56,469 nucleotides of DNA from Paenibacillus sp. EZ-K15 (GCF_002573715.1 NZ_PDHM01000002.1:1-56469); one strand, 5' to 3'; shown: positions 18,380-27,525, numbered from the stretch's first letter. Notes: generated from the letters alone by a model not told the origin. Numbers and translations: made by a program.

Positions 18380-18396
18380 ATGACAAAGTTGTTACT
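18380..18396 (-). promoter_or_regulatory. Shared 17-base promoter box, copy 2
   Basis: Minus strand AGTAACAACTTTGTCAT, identical to 17306-17322. TTGTCA can act as the -35 for the riboswitch transcript, although the -10 17 bases downstream (TTATTG) is weak. Similarity between the two upstream regions continues for about 25 bases (TGTAA...TTTA). Confidence 0.55.
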
Positions 18397-18460
18397 AACA
18401 TATTCGTTATTTTAGCAGAGTATTAACAATTTGGCAAACGAGGAAAGATCATTTTTAAAC

Positions 18461-18499
18461 AAAAAAACCTGTCCCCATCTTGGGGAAACAGGTTTTTTT
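18461..18499. terminator. Bidirectional terminator
   Basis: AAACCTGT-CCCC pairs with GGGG-ACAGGTTT with A and T runs on both sides. On the minus strand it ends the membrane-protein gene upstream. Confidence 0.8.
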
Positions 18500-18646
18500 G
18501 TAATTTGGCGCTCAGAAATTTGTAATATAGAGGATAAATGAATGCTTATTCTTTGTAAAATCAAGCTCGGGATAGAAACGTGTCACTTCGGATTACAGCT
18601 TATTCGCGAGCATGATTCACCATTTCAGGGTAACGAATTGTAACGA

Positions 18647-19474
18647 TTAGGAATGCTGTGAGGAGGAATCTCTCCACAAATGATATTGGGTGGAAATTAC
18701 CCAAATTTGGAATAGTCCATTCAGGAAATAAGAGGCCTGCTGAATAATTAAGCCGATCAACCCGGCCCAGAAGAGCGAAGCCGAGCTCAGGAGCAACAGA
18801 ATGACACAGGCTGATCCGCCGATGGTGATGGACAACAGCACTGCCGTGCCCAAGCGGCGGAAGAGTGCCAGAATAGAGCTGATCATACCGAAACCCCCAG
18901 TGCGCCCGAATTGCATATAGAGCAATAACAGGCGGATCAGATAGGCGTACAAGAACCACCCAGCTGCATAGGGCAGTGCATGAAGCAGCAGAACAGGCTC
19001 TTGAATCCCATTCAGCAGAATCGGAAGGATTTTGGGCAGAATCCAGTAACCGGGCGAAAATGTGAGAATGAGCTCAATCAGATAGAATAGCGTTACGGGT
19101 TTCCACAGTTTCCGCATGCCAATGAAGAAGAATAAACCGCGCTCGCCCTTAGCTTCCTGGTGAAGGTTGTAGAAGATGCCGGCCCGAATGAGCGGGGTGA
19201 GGATCATCCGGATCAAGAGCAAACCGGCCAGAAGCCATCCGTAGATGTGGACCGTGCTGCTAAGGGATAGGCTCATCTCGCCCTCGTAGAAGAATAAAAG
19301 ACGGCTGAGCTCGTTAGGGGCAGAATCCGGATATCGCATCAGAAGGGGAACGACTGCCGATTTTACAAGTCGGTACAGGCAGTATCCCCACAGCAAACGG
19401 TACAAGAAGAGCAGAATCGAGACGTATAGCTGGTCTTTAACACTGATCCACCCTTGGCCTGCGTAACTTTTCAT
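18647..19474 (-). CDS. Polytopic membrane protein linked to the M1 peptidase
   Basis: A 275-residue integral membrane protein with about five to six hydrophobic segments (near residues 20-40, 75-95, 125-150, 160-185, 205-235 and 235-260). I do not recognise a family. ATG 19474 is preceded by GGGGGGAG. It starts 11 bases after the stop codon of the M1 metallopeptidase, so the two are co-transcribed and probably translationally coupled. This suggests a shared membrane process, but nothing in the sequence names it. Confidence 0.8.
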   Translation of the reverse strand: MKSYAGQGWISVKDQLYVSILLFLYRLLWGYCLYRLVKSAVVPLLMRYPDSAPNELSRLLFFYEGEMSLSLSSTVHIYGWLLAGLLLIRMILTPLIRAGIFYNLHQEAKGERGLFFFIGMRKLWKPVTLFYLIELILTFSPGYWILPKILPILLNGIQEPVLLLHALPYAAGWFLYAYLIRLLLLYMQFGRTGGFGMISSILALFRRLGTAVLLSITIGGSACVILLLLSSASLFWAGLIGLIIQQASYFLNGLFQIWVISTQYHLWRDSSSQHS

Positions 19475-19485
19475 GTGCTCCCCCC

Positions 19486-21477
19486 TCACCATGACAGGCT
19501 GCCGAACAGCGTCTCCACAAGCTTGGTAATACTGAGATTCCAGCGTGTAACCACCTTCGGATCCATTCCTGTCTTCATATAGTTATTGATGTGTTTATTC
19601 TCCAGGACGATGGAGTATTTCGGATCAACCATGGCCCAGGCGAGCGGAGTGCTGTACTCCAGGGTGTAAGTAACTTTGCCGTCTTTGCCGCTCCAGGTTC
19701 GCTCCACCGTTTTGCCGTCCTCAAAGGCGAACACGATTGGCACATCGGTTATATCCCCGTCCTTGCTCGTTATCTTGATGGTAGATTCATACCGAGGATG
19801 TTCCGCCGTGCCTTTATTTTTGGTTTTGATCACGTCGATGGCAACGTCCGCCATCTGGCTTCCATATACATATTGGTCAAAATACGGCTGCCAGGACGTT
19901 TTGCTTACTTGCTCTACAACTTTCTGGAAGTCGGACGTGGTCGGGTGCTTGAAGCGGTATTTCTGGGCGTACGTATGAAGAATCTTCTCCATCATCCGCG
20001 GACCGACCTGTCGTTCGATGCCTTGCAGCACCAGCTTGCCCCTCGTGTAAACATTCAGTGCGTAGTTTTCGTGCGAGCTGTATTTCCAGGATTCCATCTT
20101 CAGCGGTGCAGGGGAAGTGATGGATGCTCCCTGAGCCGCCGTATTGGAGGTAATCCCGTATTCTTTTTCCATCACTCGTTCTTCTGCATAGGTTGCAAAG
20201 GCCTCGTCCAGCCATGCTTCCTCAAATTCGTTACTTGCGATCATTCCGTAAAAATATTGATGGGCAATTTCATGAATGACGGTCCGCTCCAGCTCATATC
20301 CCGGCGAATCGTTTTTGGCCCCGAAGGCCGTGACCAGCGTCGGGTATTCCATGCCGCCTGCACCGTTGCCCGATTCCGGCGGAACGACAATGGACAACGT
20401 GGAATATGGATAGGTTCCGTACCATTTTCCAAACGAAGCAAGGGCCGACTTGGCAGCATCAAAGTAACGCTCCTTTAAGTCTTTATGGGCTGGATCGAGA
20501 TACAGCTTGATGCGGACGCCCGGTACGCCTGGTGCGGAGAATGCTTCTTCTGCCGTGACAAAGTTCGGCGATGCCGACCAGGCAAAATCATGCACATCAT
20601 CCGCATAGAACTGATAAATTTTTTCCCCGTTAATTTTTTGGGCAGGCTTGGTAGGGAATCCGGTCGCGGCTACAATGTAATTTTCGGGCACTCTGATGCG
20701 AACGCTGTAAATGCCGAAGTTAGAATAGAATTCGGAATTGCCATGGTATTGATGAAGATTCCAGCCTTCCTCTGTTCTTCCGCGAAGACCAGCCGGTTCA
20801 TAGACCGAAATTTTAGGAAACCATTGCCCCGCCATAATAAAATTCTCGGTGGTACCCATGCGAGCAAATATTTTGGGGAGCTCGACCTCAAACTCCAAGT
20901 GAATGGTGACACTCTCCCCGCTCTTGATGGGTTTAGGCAATCGGAGCTTAACAAGGCTGTGATCCTTGATGTTACCGTCGTCGGGTTGGACAAATTGAAG
21001 GCGATGGGTCAGGGCCAGACCTTCGGTTGTTTTCACGCTGGTAATCGTCATGGAGCCGTATCCGTCGTCTGGCATGGGATCGGAACGAAGCCGGCCACCC
21101 GATTCCTTCATAAAAGTCGTATCATTGGAAGCAAATGCATTGGGATACAGATGAAAGTACAGCTCGTTTACGCTTTTTTTGCCTGGATGAGTCCAAGTGA
21201 GCGTCTGTTTGCCCTTAAGCTTGTTCTCCTCAGGCTCGTACCGAACATCCATATGATATTCCACTAGTCGGTCGCTTAAGGCCGGAGCGGGAATATTAGG
21301 CTGCACCTTAGGCGGTGAGAGAGGGGCCTTCTCCACAGCAGAGACGGAGGGCTTGCCCGCATTTGGGGCAAGAGCAGACGCTGAGGACCCTGGATTCAGA
21401 AATATCGGCATCGATCCTGCAAGCAAACCTATGGCAAGCAGGGATGATAGAAAGACTTTGGCACGTGGTGGGACCAT
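19486..21477 (-). CDS. M1 family zinc metallopeptidase, membrane or secreted
   Basis: A 663-residue aminopeptidase-like protein. An N-terminal hydrophobic segment (about residues 8-25) serves as signal or anchor. An M1 beta domain precedes the catalytic domain with HEIAHQYFYG and the third zinc ligand Glu 18 residues later in WLDEAFATY. GGAGGMEYP, the exopeptidase GxMEN-like loop, precedes it. The substrate is unknown. ATG 21477 is nine bases from GGGAGG. The longer reading to 21504 lacks a ribosome site. It is the first gene of an operon with the membrane protein at 18647-19474. Confidence 0.92.
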   Translation of the reverse strand: MVPPRAKVFLSSLLAIGLLAGSMPIFLNPGSSASALAPNAGKPSVSAVEKAPLSPPKVQPNIPAPALSDRLVEYHMDVRYEPEENKLKGKQTLTWTHPGKKSVNELYFHLYPNAFASNDTTFMKESGGRLRSDPMPDDGYGSMTITSVKTTEGLALTHRLQFVQPDDGNIKDHSLVKLRLPKPIKSGESVTIHLEFEVELPKIFARMGTTENFIMAGQWFPKISVYEPAGLRGRTEEGWNLHQYHGNSEFYSNFGIYSVRIRVPENYIVAATGFPTKPAQKINGEKIYQFYADDVHDFAWSASPNFVTAEEAFSAPGVPGVRIKLYLDPAHKDLKERYFDAAKSALASFGKWYGTYPYSTLSIVVPPESGNGAGGMEYPTLVTAFGAKNDSPGYELERTVIHEIAHQYFYGMIASNEFEEAWLDEAFATYAEERVMEKEYGITSNTAAQGASITSPAPLKMESWKYSSHENYALNVYTRGKLVLQGIERQVGPRMMEKILHTYAQKYRFKHPTTSDFQKVVEQVSKTSWQPYFDQYVYGSQMADVAIDVIKTKNKGTAEHPRYESTIKITSKDGDITDVPIVFAFEDGKTVERTWSGKDGKVTYTLEYSTPLAWAMVDPKYSIVLENKHINNYMKTGMDPKVVTRWNLSITKLVETLFGSLSW

Positions 21478-21625
21478 ATCGAACAACCTCCCGTTGACAA
21501 GCATCTAGTGCATGTATATGTTTGCTTTTGGGGGATTATTAGTTAAAATAAAATTATTGGGACAAAGGTTATCAATTTAGCAGCTGATACTTAAGAATCG
21601 GCTCTGATATAGGAGGTCGGCAGCA

Positions 21626-22144
21626 GTGGAGAATGAAGAGCAGAAGCAGGGTGCGAAGAAACCGATTGCTTTGAATATTATTAATAGTAAGAGTAAGCAT
21701 AAAGGGTTTGGATCAGGCTCCATCGATCTGAACAGTCTGTCGCCCGTCATTATCGACAATGGCGAGGCCCGAGTGGATATTGGAGCCATGCATGCGAAGA
21801 GTAAGGTGGAGAAGGGTATCCGTTTCAGCATGAACCGGGATGAAGTGCCGAATGGACGCCAGGTATGGATCGTGTGGGTAGCTGTAGACCGTACCGCCGA
21901 AGGACAGCATTATGCAGGCATGACCGCCTGTGAAATGTGGATCGACCAGGAGGCCCGCCGCGGCTGGAAGATCCTCGCCGATCATGTGAATAAAATGGAT
22001 GCGGCGATGAAGCGCAAGATCATTCTGGATGGACTTGGCGACGTCGAGAAGAATGCACTGCGTGAGCTGCTGATTTCACGTAACGAGGAATGGTGGGATG
22101 CATCACCAGAGGAATTCAAGGAAGCCCTTCGAACCGAGGCATGA
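21626..22144 (+). CDS. ywhD: YwhD family protein
   Basis: A 172-residue soluble protein that matches the B. subtilis YwhD family in length and in its KGFGSGSIDLNSLSPVIID and HAKSKVEKGIRFS segments. The family is restricted to Bacillales-type genomes and has no established function. In B. subtilis ywhD neighbours pbpG (ywhE), speE and speB, which are also in this window but 5-10 kb away. That supports the assignment. The GTG at 21626 has AGGAGG at the right distance. It ends at a bidirectional terminator. Confidence 0.85.
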   Translation: MENEEQKQGAKKPIALNIINSKSKHKGFGSGSIDLNSLSPVIIDNGEARVDIGAMHAKSKVEKGIRFSMNRDEVPNGRQVWIVWVAVDRTAEGQHYAGMTACEMWIDQEARRGWKILADHVNKMDAAMKRKIILDGLGDVEKNALRELLISRNEEWWDASPEEFKEALRTEA

Positions 22145-22183
22145 TACCATAAATAAAAGTGATTATTCTAGATGCTAAAGTGG

Positions 22184-22225
22184 AAAGACCGGTTGGATTC
22201 ATGAACGAATCCAGCCGGTCTTTTT
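22184..22225. terminator. Bidirectional terminator
   Basis: AAAGACCGGTTGGATTC pairs with GAATCCAGCCGGTCTTT over a 6-base loop, flanked by A and T runs. It serves ywhD and the convergent stalk-domain gene. Confidence 0.88.
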
Positions 22226-22239
22226 GTCATTGCGTATGG

Positions 22240-23409
22240 TTAGAATGGAAGGGTGTAGGTCCGTTTTTCTTTTTGACCGAGAAACGGATTATTGTATTGG
22301 AACGTCAGCTTGCCGCCGGCATATCCGATATACGTTAAACCGTCACCAATGAAGCCCACCTCGTTCGGCGGCATTTCCTCAATGACCTTGATGGTTTCCT
22401 CGTCCAGAAGTTCAGGATAGATAAGCTCAGCTGTCTTGCCTGTCGGATGAACGATATACAGGGTCGCCTTTGTGTAGGGTCGGACGAGCAGGAAGTCTTG
22501 TTCGATTGCTTCTACGATAAAACTATCCTTTACTCCCGTGAGCGCGGCCAGGTCATAAGATTTGACCGTTTTGCCTGTCGGGTGAACCAGCGCAAGCGTA
22601 CTGCCGTTCATCATGGCAATATTGCCTTTGAAGCTGAGTTGGTCCGGTTTGTAGTTTATTCCGGCAAAATTGGAATGATTGGTTTTGGATAGCTTCAGGA
22701 TTTTGTTGTCCTGAATGAGCACCCGGTATCTTCCCTCATGAATATGAGGTTCGCCGTAATAATTGGACAAGTCAACGACATAGGTATTGCTGTTGATACG
22801 GTGTGCGCTTAAGCTGACTTGATCGATCTCCTCAACGGGGATTTTGCCAACTTGGGCTGGCATGGATCCAGCTTTACCCATGGACAGCATCCCATTCTCG
22901 CGATTTACCCAGAATAGCATATTGGCTTTGAAAGCATAGGCGTATTTTGACCAAGCATCAAAGGTCGTTCTAAGTCCGGATTTGCTGTCATACTTCAGAG
23001 GGATGCCAAAGGCCCTGGTAATCAGACTGGCTGGAACATAAGTCACGCCTTTCTTCACAACCGGAGCGGCCTCGAGCTTCAGAGCGGTCCCTTTGGCATT
23101 GACTGCGCGCGACTGTCCGATGGTAATGCGAACAGACTGTGTCGGGCTGTTAATGTACAGCTCGTTTTTTCCCGGGGTCGTCAACTGCAGCTGCAGCTGT
23201 TCGGAAACTTCCTTTAGTGGAACGAACACGACGCCTTTATTCGTATAAGGTTTATGTTTCACATCCAGCGTGCTCCATGTTACCTTGCTCTGTGATGTGG
23301 AGGCTGCTGCCGCATGGGCAGGAATCGTTGTGAGCGATGAGGACGTAAGCAATAAAGACATGGCTATGGATGCGGTACCTGCTAATTTGATGATTTGCAC
23401 GGATTTCAT
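22240..23409 (-). CDS. Secreted protein with copper amine oxidase N-terminal (stalk) domain
   Basis: A 389-residue exported protein. A signal peptide (about residues 1-33, ending AHAAAA) precedes a copper-amine-oxidase-N-type stalk domain, seen as GVVFVPLKEVSEQL, VRITIGQSRAVN and GVTYVPASLITRAFG (about residues 55-150). The C-terminal 230 residues are beta-rich with repeated short strands (HPTGKTVKSYDL, HPTGKTAELIYP), probably a propeller-like fold. Such stalk domains are numerous in Paenibacillus surface proteins, with no general function known. ATG 23409 follows AAGGAGG. Confidence 0.85.
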   Translation of the reverse strand: MKSVQIIKLAGTASIAMSLLLTSSSLTTIPAHAAAASTSQSKVTWSTLDVKHKPYTNKGVVFVPLKEVSEQLQLQLTTPGKNELYINSPTQSVRITIGQSRAVNAKGTALKLEAAPVVKKGVTYVPASLITRAFGIPLKYDSKSGLRTTFDAWSKYAYAFKANMLFWVNRENGMLSMGKAGSMPAQVGKIPVEEIDQVSLSAHRINSNTYVVDLSNYYGEPHIHEGRYRVLIQDNKILKLSKTNHSNFAGINYKPDQLSFKGNIAMMNGSTLALVHPTGKTVKSYDLAALTGVKDSFIVEAIEQDFLLVRPYTKATLYIVHPTGKTAELIYPELLDEETIKVIEEMPPNEVGFIGDGLTYIGYAGGKLTFQYNNPFLGQKEKRTYTLPF

Positions 23410-23550
23410 ATCATTTCCTCCTTCTGGTTTTCACTCCCGCCTATATAAACGGCTAAATAATGGAAAATGTTTCACCCCAATCGCAAAATCATGTAAAAAA
23501 TGATATACGCGTTGGCGAAGGATTAGAGCTGGCGCGCAAAAGGGCGAACT

Positions 23551-23588
23551 AAAAAACCGGAGCTGCCCTAATGGGGCGAAGCTCCGGT
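23551..23588 (-). terminator. cadCA operon terminator
   Basis: On the minus strand ACCGGAGCT pairs with AGCTCCGGT across an 18-base loop, then TTTTTT. Confidence 0.88.
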
Positions 23589-23592
23589 GATA

Positions 23593-25851
23593 TCAATATC
23601 CTGATTTCAGCTCCTGATCCTTGCCAAGCAGAATGGTGAGACCTAACAAGGTAACGATAATGGTTGCGCCCATGTCCGAAATGATGGCGATCCACAGGGT
23701 CAACCATCCCGGGATCGTAAGCAGTAAAGCAACGGCCTTCAGCGACAAGGAAAGCCCGATATTCCACTTAATAATCTGATTGACCCGTCTTGCGGTTTGG
23801 ATGGCCCCCGGCAGCTTGCCAAGGTGATCCTGCATTAATACGACGTCGGCCGTTTCGATGGCACTGTCAGTTCCTTTCCCCATCGCGATACCCAGATCGG
23901 CAGCGGCCAATGCAGGGGCATCGTTAATGCCATCACCTACCATGCCGGTTTTTTTGCGGGAAGAAAGCTCCTTGATCTTGGCAACCTTCTGTTCCGGCAG
24001 GAGGCTTGCGAATACCCGAGATACACCGGATTGCTTCGCGATCGCCTGTGCGGACTGCTCGTGGTCGCCTGTCAGCATGACCGTATCCGTGATACCGGCC
24101 TCATGGAGCTTACGGACAACGGCTTCGGTCTCCGGTCTGATCTCGTCGGCAAGGCCGAACTGGCCTAATACGCGATCCTCGCTCACGGCGGCAACGATCG
24201 TATAGCCTTGGGCCTTCATACGCCGAATGTCTTCCTCTACGGCGCTAATATGATCTTGCGGGCCGTTCACATGCTTCAACACTTCCTCGCTTCCGACCCA
24301 GAACAGTTTCCCACCAATTTCAGCTCGAATGCCTTCACCTGGCAGTACCGTTATCTGTTGAGGTTCATTAAACATGCACTGCGGATTCTTGATCTCCAGA
24401 TGCTTCATGACCGCTTTAGCCAACGGATGAAGAGAGGATTGCTCCAGTGCGCCTACAACGGCATAAAATTTGGTTTCATCATATACCGTCTCCGCATAGA
24501 CGGCAGGCTCGCCTTTGGTCAAGGTTCCTGTCTTGTCAAAAGCGATGGCTTCCAGTCGGCCAAGCTGCTCCAGATGGACCCCGCCTTTGATCAGAATCCC
24601 GTTGCGTGCCGCGCGGGTCATCCCGCTGACCAGTGCAATCGGAGAAGAAAGCACAAGCGAGCAAGGGCACCCGACAATGAGGATGGACAGCCCTTGATAG
24701 ATCCAGGTCATCCAGGGCTGATTCAGCAGCAGTGGAGGAATTAGCGTAACCGCCAGCGCGATGATCATAATCGCCGGAGTATAGTATTTAGCAAACTTAT
24801 CGATGAAGAGCTCTGTTGGCGTCTTGCTGTCCTGTGCTTCCTGTACAAGATGCATGATCTTGGCAAGGGAGGAATCCTCATAGGCCTTCGATATGACGAT
24901 ATAGAGAACGCCATCGGTACTTACACTGCCGCCAAATACAGCATCGCCCTCCCGTTTCGTAACAGGTACCGATTCCCCGGTAATGGCGGCTTCGTTCACC
25001 GCCCCGGTTCCTTGGGTTATGGCCCCATCCGAAGGAATCTTCTCCCCGGGTCTTACCCGGACAACGTCTCCGGGAGAGAGGCTCTCGATCGGTACGCGCT
25101 GGGTTTGACCATCTTTCCATAGATCAGCTTCTTTCGGTGCTGCAGCCAGCAGGGCTTCCATCGATTGTCGGGCCCGATTCATGCCGTAGCCTTCCAGCAG
25201 CTCGTTAAGACCAAATAGAATGGCAACCAGCGTGGCTTCCCGCCACTCCCCGATGATGACGGCGCCCACGAGCGCAACGGTCATCAGAGTATCCATATTG
25301 AATTTGAAGCGGGTCAGATTGCGCAGTCCGCGCAAAAATGTCGTATATCCGCTCAAAATCATAGCCCCTGCATATAATGCGATCACAATCGGTTCAGGGA
25401 CTTTTCCTTCTAATAGAAAGGTTAAGAGATAGAAAACAGCGGAGATCGACAGCAGCCATTTCATGTTCCCTTCGCCGCCATGACTGTGTTCATGAGCATG
25501 ACCATGGCTATGTTCGTGATCATGACCTTGTGCCGATCCGTGAGAATGCGATGAATGGGCAGGCTGTGCTTCAGCGCCGGCGGCCGATAAGGCTGTCTGC
25601 GGAGCATGAACGATGCGCGCACCGTCACTTTTCAGAATGGTCTCTACCCGGCTTAGATTCACATGGGGAGAGAGGGTCAGCTTCCCGCTGTTGTAACTCA
25701 GTCGGGCATTGTTCCCATGATCCAGCTTCTGGATCTCTTCCTGCATTTCGCGTGTACAGTTAGGGCATGAGAGGCCCTGTACCCGGTATTCAATAAGTTC
25801 TCCGCTTACCTCCGGAGATGATTTGGAACGTTGATGGTTGTCTGTGCTCAT
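23593..25851 (-). CDS. cadA: Heavy-metal P1B-type ATPase (Zn/Cd/Pb/Co exporter)
   Basis: A 752-residue metal-exporting ATPase. It has an N-terminal heavy-metal domain with CPNC (about residues 28-31), a His-rich linker of about eleven histidines at 98-125, membrane helices, a TGES actuator loop, the transmembrane CPC motif in VGCPCSL, the phosphorylation site DKTGTLTKG and a GDGINDAPAL hinge. This architecture fits CadA/ZntA exporters, and the CadC-like regulator upstream supports Zn/Cd/Pb. ATG 25851 follows the cadC stop directly, with AAGGAG inside the end of cadC, so translation is coupled. Confidence 0.95.
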   Translation of the reverse strand: MSTDNHQRSKSSPEVSGELIEYRVQGLSCPNCTREMQEEIQKLDHGNNARLSYNSGKLTLSPHVNLSRVETILKSDGARIVHAPQTALSAAGAEAQPAHSSHSHGSAQGHDHEHSHGHAHEHSHGGEGNMKWLLSISAVFYLLTFLLEGKVPEPIVIALYAGAMILSGYTTFLRGLRNLTRFKFNMDTLMTVALVGAVIIGEWREATLVAILFGLNELLEGYGMNRARQSMEALLAAAPKEADLWKDGQTQRVPIESLSPGDVVRVRPGEKIPSDGAITQGTGAVNEAAITGESVPVTKREGDAVFGGSVSTDGVLYIVISKAYEDSSLAKIMHLVQEAQDSKTPTELFIDKFAKYYTPAIMIIALAVTLIPPLLLNQPWMTWIYQGLSILIVGCPCSLVLSSPIALVSGMTRAARNGILIKGGVHLEQLGRLEAIAFDKTGTLTKGEPAVYAETVYDETKFYAVVGALEQSSLHPLAKAVMKHLEIKNPQCMFNEPQQITVLPGEGIRAEIGGKLFWVGSEEVLKHVNGPQDHISAVEEDIRRMKAQGYTIVAAVSEDRVLGQFGLADEIRPETEAVVRKLHEAGITDTVMLTGDHEQSAQAIAKQSGVSRVFASLLPEQKVAKIKELSSRKKTGMVGDGINDAPALAAADLGIAMGKGTDSAIETADVVLMQDHLGKLPGAIQTARRVNQIIKWNIGLSLSLKAVALLLTIPGWLTLWIAIISDMGATIIVTLLGLTILLGKDQELKSGY

Positions 25852-26235
25852 CTACATCTTCTCCTTCTGGTGCTCCAGCGTCATGTGAAGCAGTGTCCGG
25901 ATATGGTCATCTTTGAGCGAGTAGTATACATTCTTTCCGGCTTTCCGCGATTTGGCGATATCTTTGTTCTTCAGCGTACGCAGATGATGGGAGGCTGTTG
26001 CCGTTGAACTTCCGAGTACTTCGGCTACATCACAAACACATAGCTCGCCGCCACGGTCCAGCATATAGGCTACCTTGACCCGCGTCGGATCGGCCAAAGC
26101 CTTGAAGATTTCTGCCATGCCGATCATATCATCATCGGAGATCGTTTCTTTTAACAAAGCAACCCTTTCGGTTGAAGGACATTCCGTTTCACACAGCTCA
26201 AGGGAGACTTCTTCGTTCATCGTCCGGGCATTCAT
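25852..26235 (-). CDS. cadC: ArsR/SmtB family metal-sensing repressor, CadC type
   Basis: A 127-residue winged-helix repressor. The metal site of CadC proteins is visible: N-terminal CETEC and the CVC pair in GELCVCDVAEVLG ahead of the recognition helix SSTATASHHLRTL. Metal binding to these thiols would release DNA and allow transcription of the exporter. ATG 26235 has AAGGAGG. It is the first gene of the cadC-cadA operon and is preceded by two near-identical operator-like palindromes. Confidence 0.93.
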   Translation of the reverse strand: MNARTMNEEVSLELCETECPSTERVALLKETISDDDMIGMAEIFKALADPTRVKVAYMLDRGGELCVCDVAEVLGSSTATASHHLRTLKNKDIAKSRKAGKNVYYSLKDDHIRTLLHMTLEHQKEKM

Positions 26236-26283
26236 AGGAACAACCTCCTTGGATTAGGAGCAATAAGTGCTCTTTATTCTTTA

Positions 26284-26359
26284 TATTCAAACGTTGATTT
26301 GATTGTTAGTCATAATATACCCGATTTACACAGAATATTCAAACGGATATTTGATTGTT
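26284..26359 (-). promoter_or_regulatory. cadCA promoter with two operators
   Basis: Two 24-base elements at 26284-26307 and 26336-26359 share the arms TATTCAAACG and TTTGATTGTT. The core TCAAA-N6-TTTGA has the same layout as the CadC operator of plasmid pI258. The elements are 52 bases apart, about five helical turns. A minus-strand promoter fits between them: TTGAAT (26337-26342), 17 bases, TATATT (26314-26319). The -35 lies inside one operator and the other covers the start of the transcript. Confidence 0.75.
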
Positions 26360-26489
26360 CACAAGCATTTCACAGTCCAAGAATGAATCGACAAGTCTTA
26401 TAGTATTAACCAATACCAACGGTTAGGTGCAGCGTCGCTCCTCAGAAAATCCTTCCATTTCATATCACGCCAACTTATACTATTAGCAA

Positions 26490-26556
26490 AAAGATGTAAA
26501 TTCGCATAGGAAGCATACCTGGGTCCAGGACACCTCATGCGCTGCATAACATCTTT
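26490..26556 (+). other. Nested inverted repeat upstream of the zinc-ribbon gene
   Basis: AAAGATGT (26490) pairs with ACATCTTT (26549), enclosing GCAT/ATGC and CCTGG/CCAGG. It lies 90 bases ahead of a membrane-protein gene with no T-tract and no match to a riboswitch I know. The rest of 26360-26646 shows nothing I can name. Confidence 0.35.
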
Positions 26557-26646
26557 GCACGGGCCAAACGTTTCGATTCGTATGTGTACATTATCTAATA
26601 CCTATCCTTCGATTTGCGGATGTGTATGAATAGGGGAGGCCAGAGT

Positions 26647-27525
26647 ATGACTTGTCCAATATGTCGATATGAAACGGGAGATGGGAAGTATTGCAAGAAA
26701 TGCGGGGCAAGACTGATTATCGAGGATTCACCCGTATTTGCCTCCATGAAAGAGCAAGCAGCAACGTCGGAGGTCTATAGTGTGAATAGACGAAGTGCCA
26801 GCAGTAAAGGGGAGATACCTCATGCACGCCAGATCGAATCGGCTCTGCCGGTGTATACCCCGCCGGATATTCCGTTCCGAGCGGCAGGCCGGCAGCATGC
26901 CGAAGAAGAAGAGGAGCCTAATCCTTATTGGACCAGCTTAAAATTGTACGGGCAGCTCTACGGGGATTATTTTCTGAAGGGACTCAGACATCCCTTTGGC
27001 GCAGCTGCCGGAACGGAGAGCGGTCAGTTCTTCAATGCGATCGTGTCCATGATGCTCTATGTTGTTCTTTTTCCACTCGCGCTGTATGCAGCGCTTCATC
27101 ATGAACTGCAAGGGCTGCCTGAGGGGGCATTTGCAGATCTGGTCCTAAAGCCTATCATATGGACTGCGATTTTCTTATTCTTGCTGAACGTCTTTACCTT
27201 CGCTGCGGTCAAGCTGTCCTTCAACCCGACTGCCAAGCTAAAAGAAGTGATGGCAAGATTCGGCGCTTTGCTGCCCATATTCCTCGTATTGTATGTGGTT
27301 AGTTTTCTGTTCCTGTTCCTGAATGGTGATATATCGAAGGTTATCATCCTTCTGTCGTTCATCAGCACCGTGATGACCGTGCCTTTATTCGTCATGACCA
27401 GCTACAAGAGAAGAATGGTTGGCGGCCTGGATCCGCTGTATGCGATCCTGCTGGTCTACGTTGCACTAATGCTCGTAATCGTGATTCTGGGCAGTTCCAT
27501 GATCGAATATATAACCGTTTTATAA
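26647..27525 (+). CDS. Zinc-ribbon membrane protein
   Basis: A 292-residue protein with an N-terminal zinc ribbon (CPIC at residues 3-6 and CKKC near 16-19), a roughly 90-residue soluble linker, and about five hydrophobic helices filling the C-terminal half. The layout recalls small Yip1-like or DUF-type membrane proteins that carry a zinc ribbon, but I cannot assign a family. ATG 26647 has GGGGAGG seven bases upstream, so the in-frame ATG at 26614 is not used. It is convergent with pbpG across a shared terminator. Confidence 0.8.
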   Translation: MTCPICRYETGDGKYCKKCGARLIIEDSPVFASMKEQAATSEVYSVNRRSASSKGEIPHARQIESALPVYTPPDIPFRAAGRQHAEEEEEPNPYWTSLKLYGQLYGDYFLKGLRHPFGAAAGTESGQFFNAIVSMMLYVVLFPLALYAALHHELQGLPEGAFADLVLKPIIWTAIFLFLLNVFTFAAVKLSFNPTAKLKEVMARFGALLPIFLVLYVVSFLFLFLNGDISKVIILLSFISTVMTVPLFVMTSYKRRMVGGLDPLYAILLVYVALMLVIVILGSSMIEYITVL

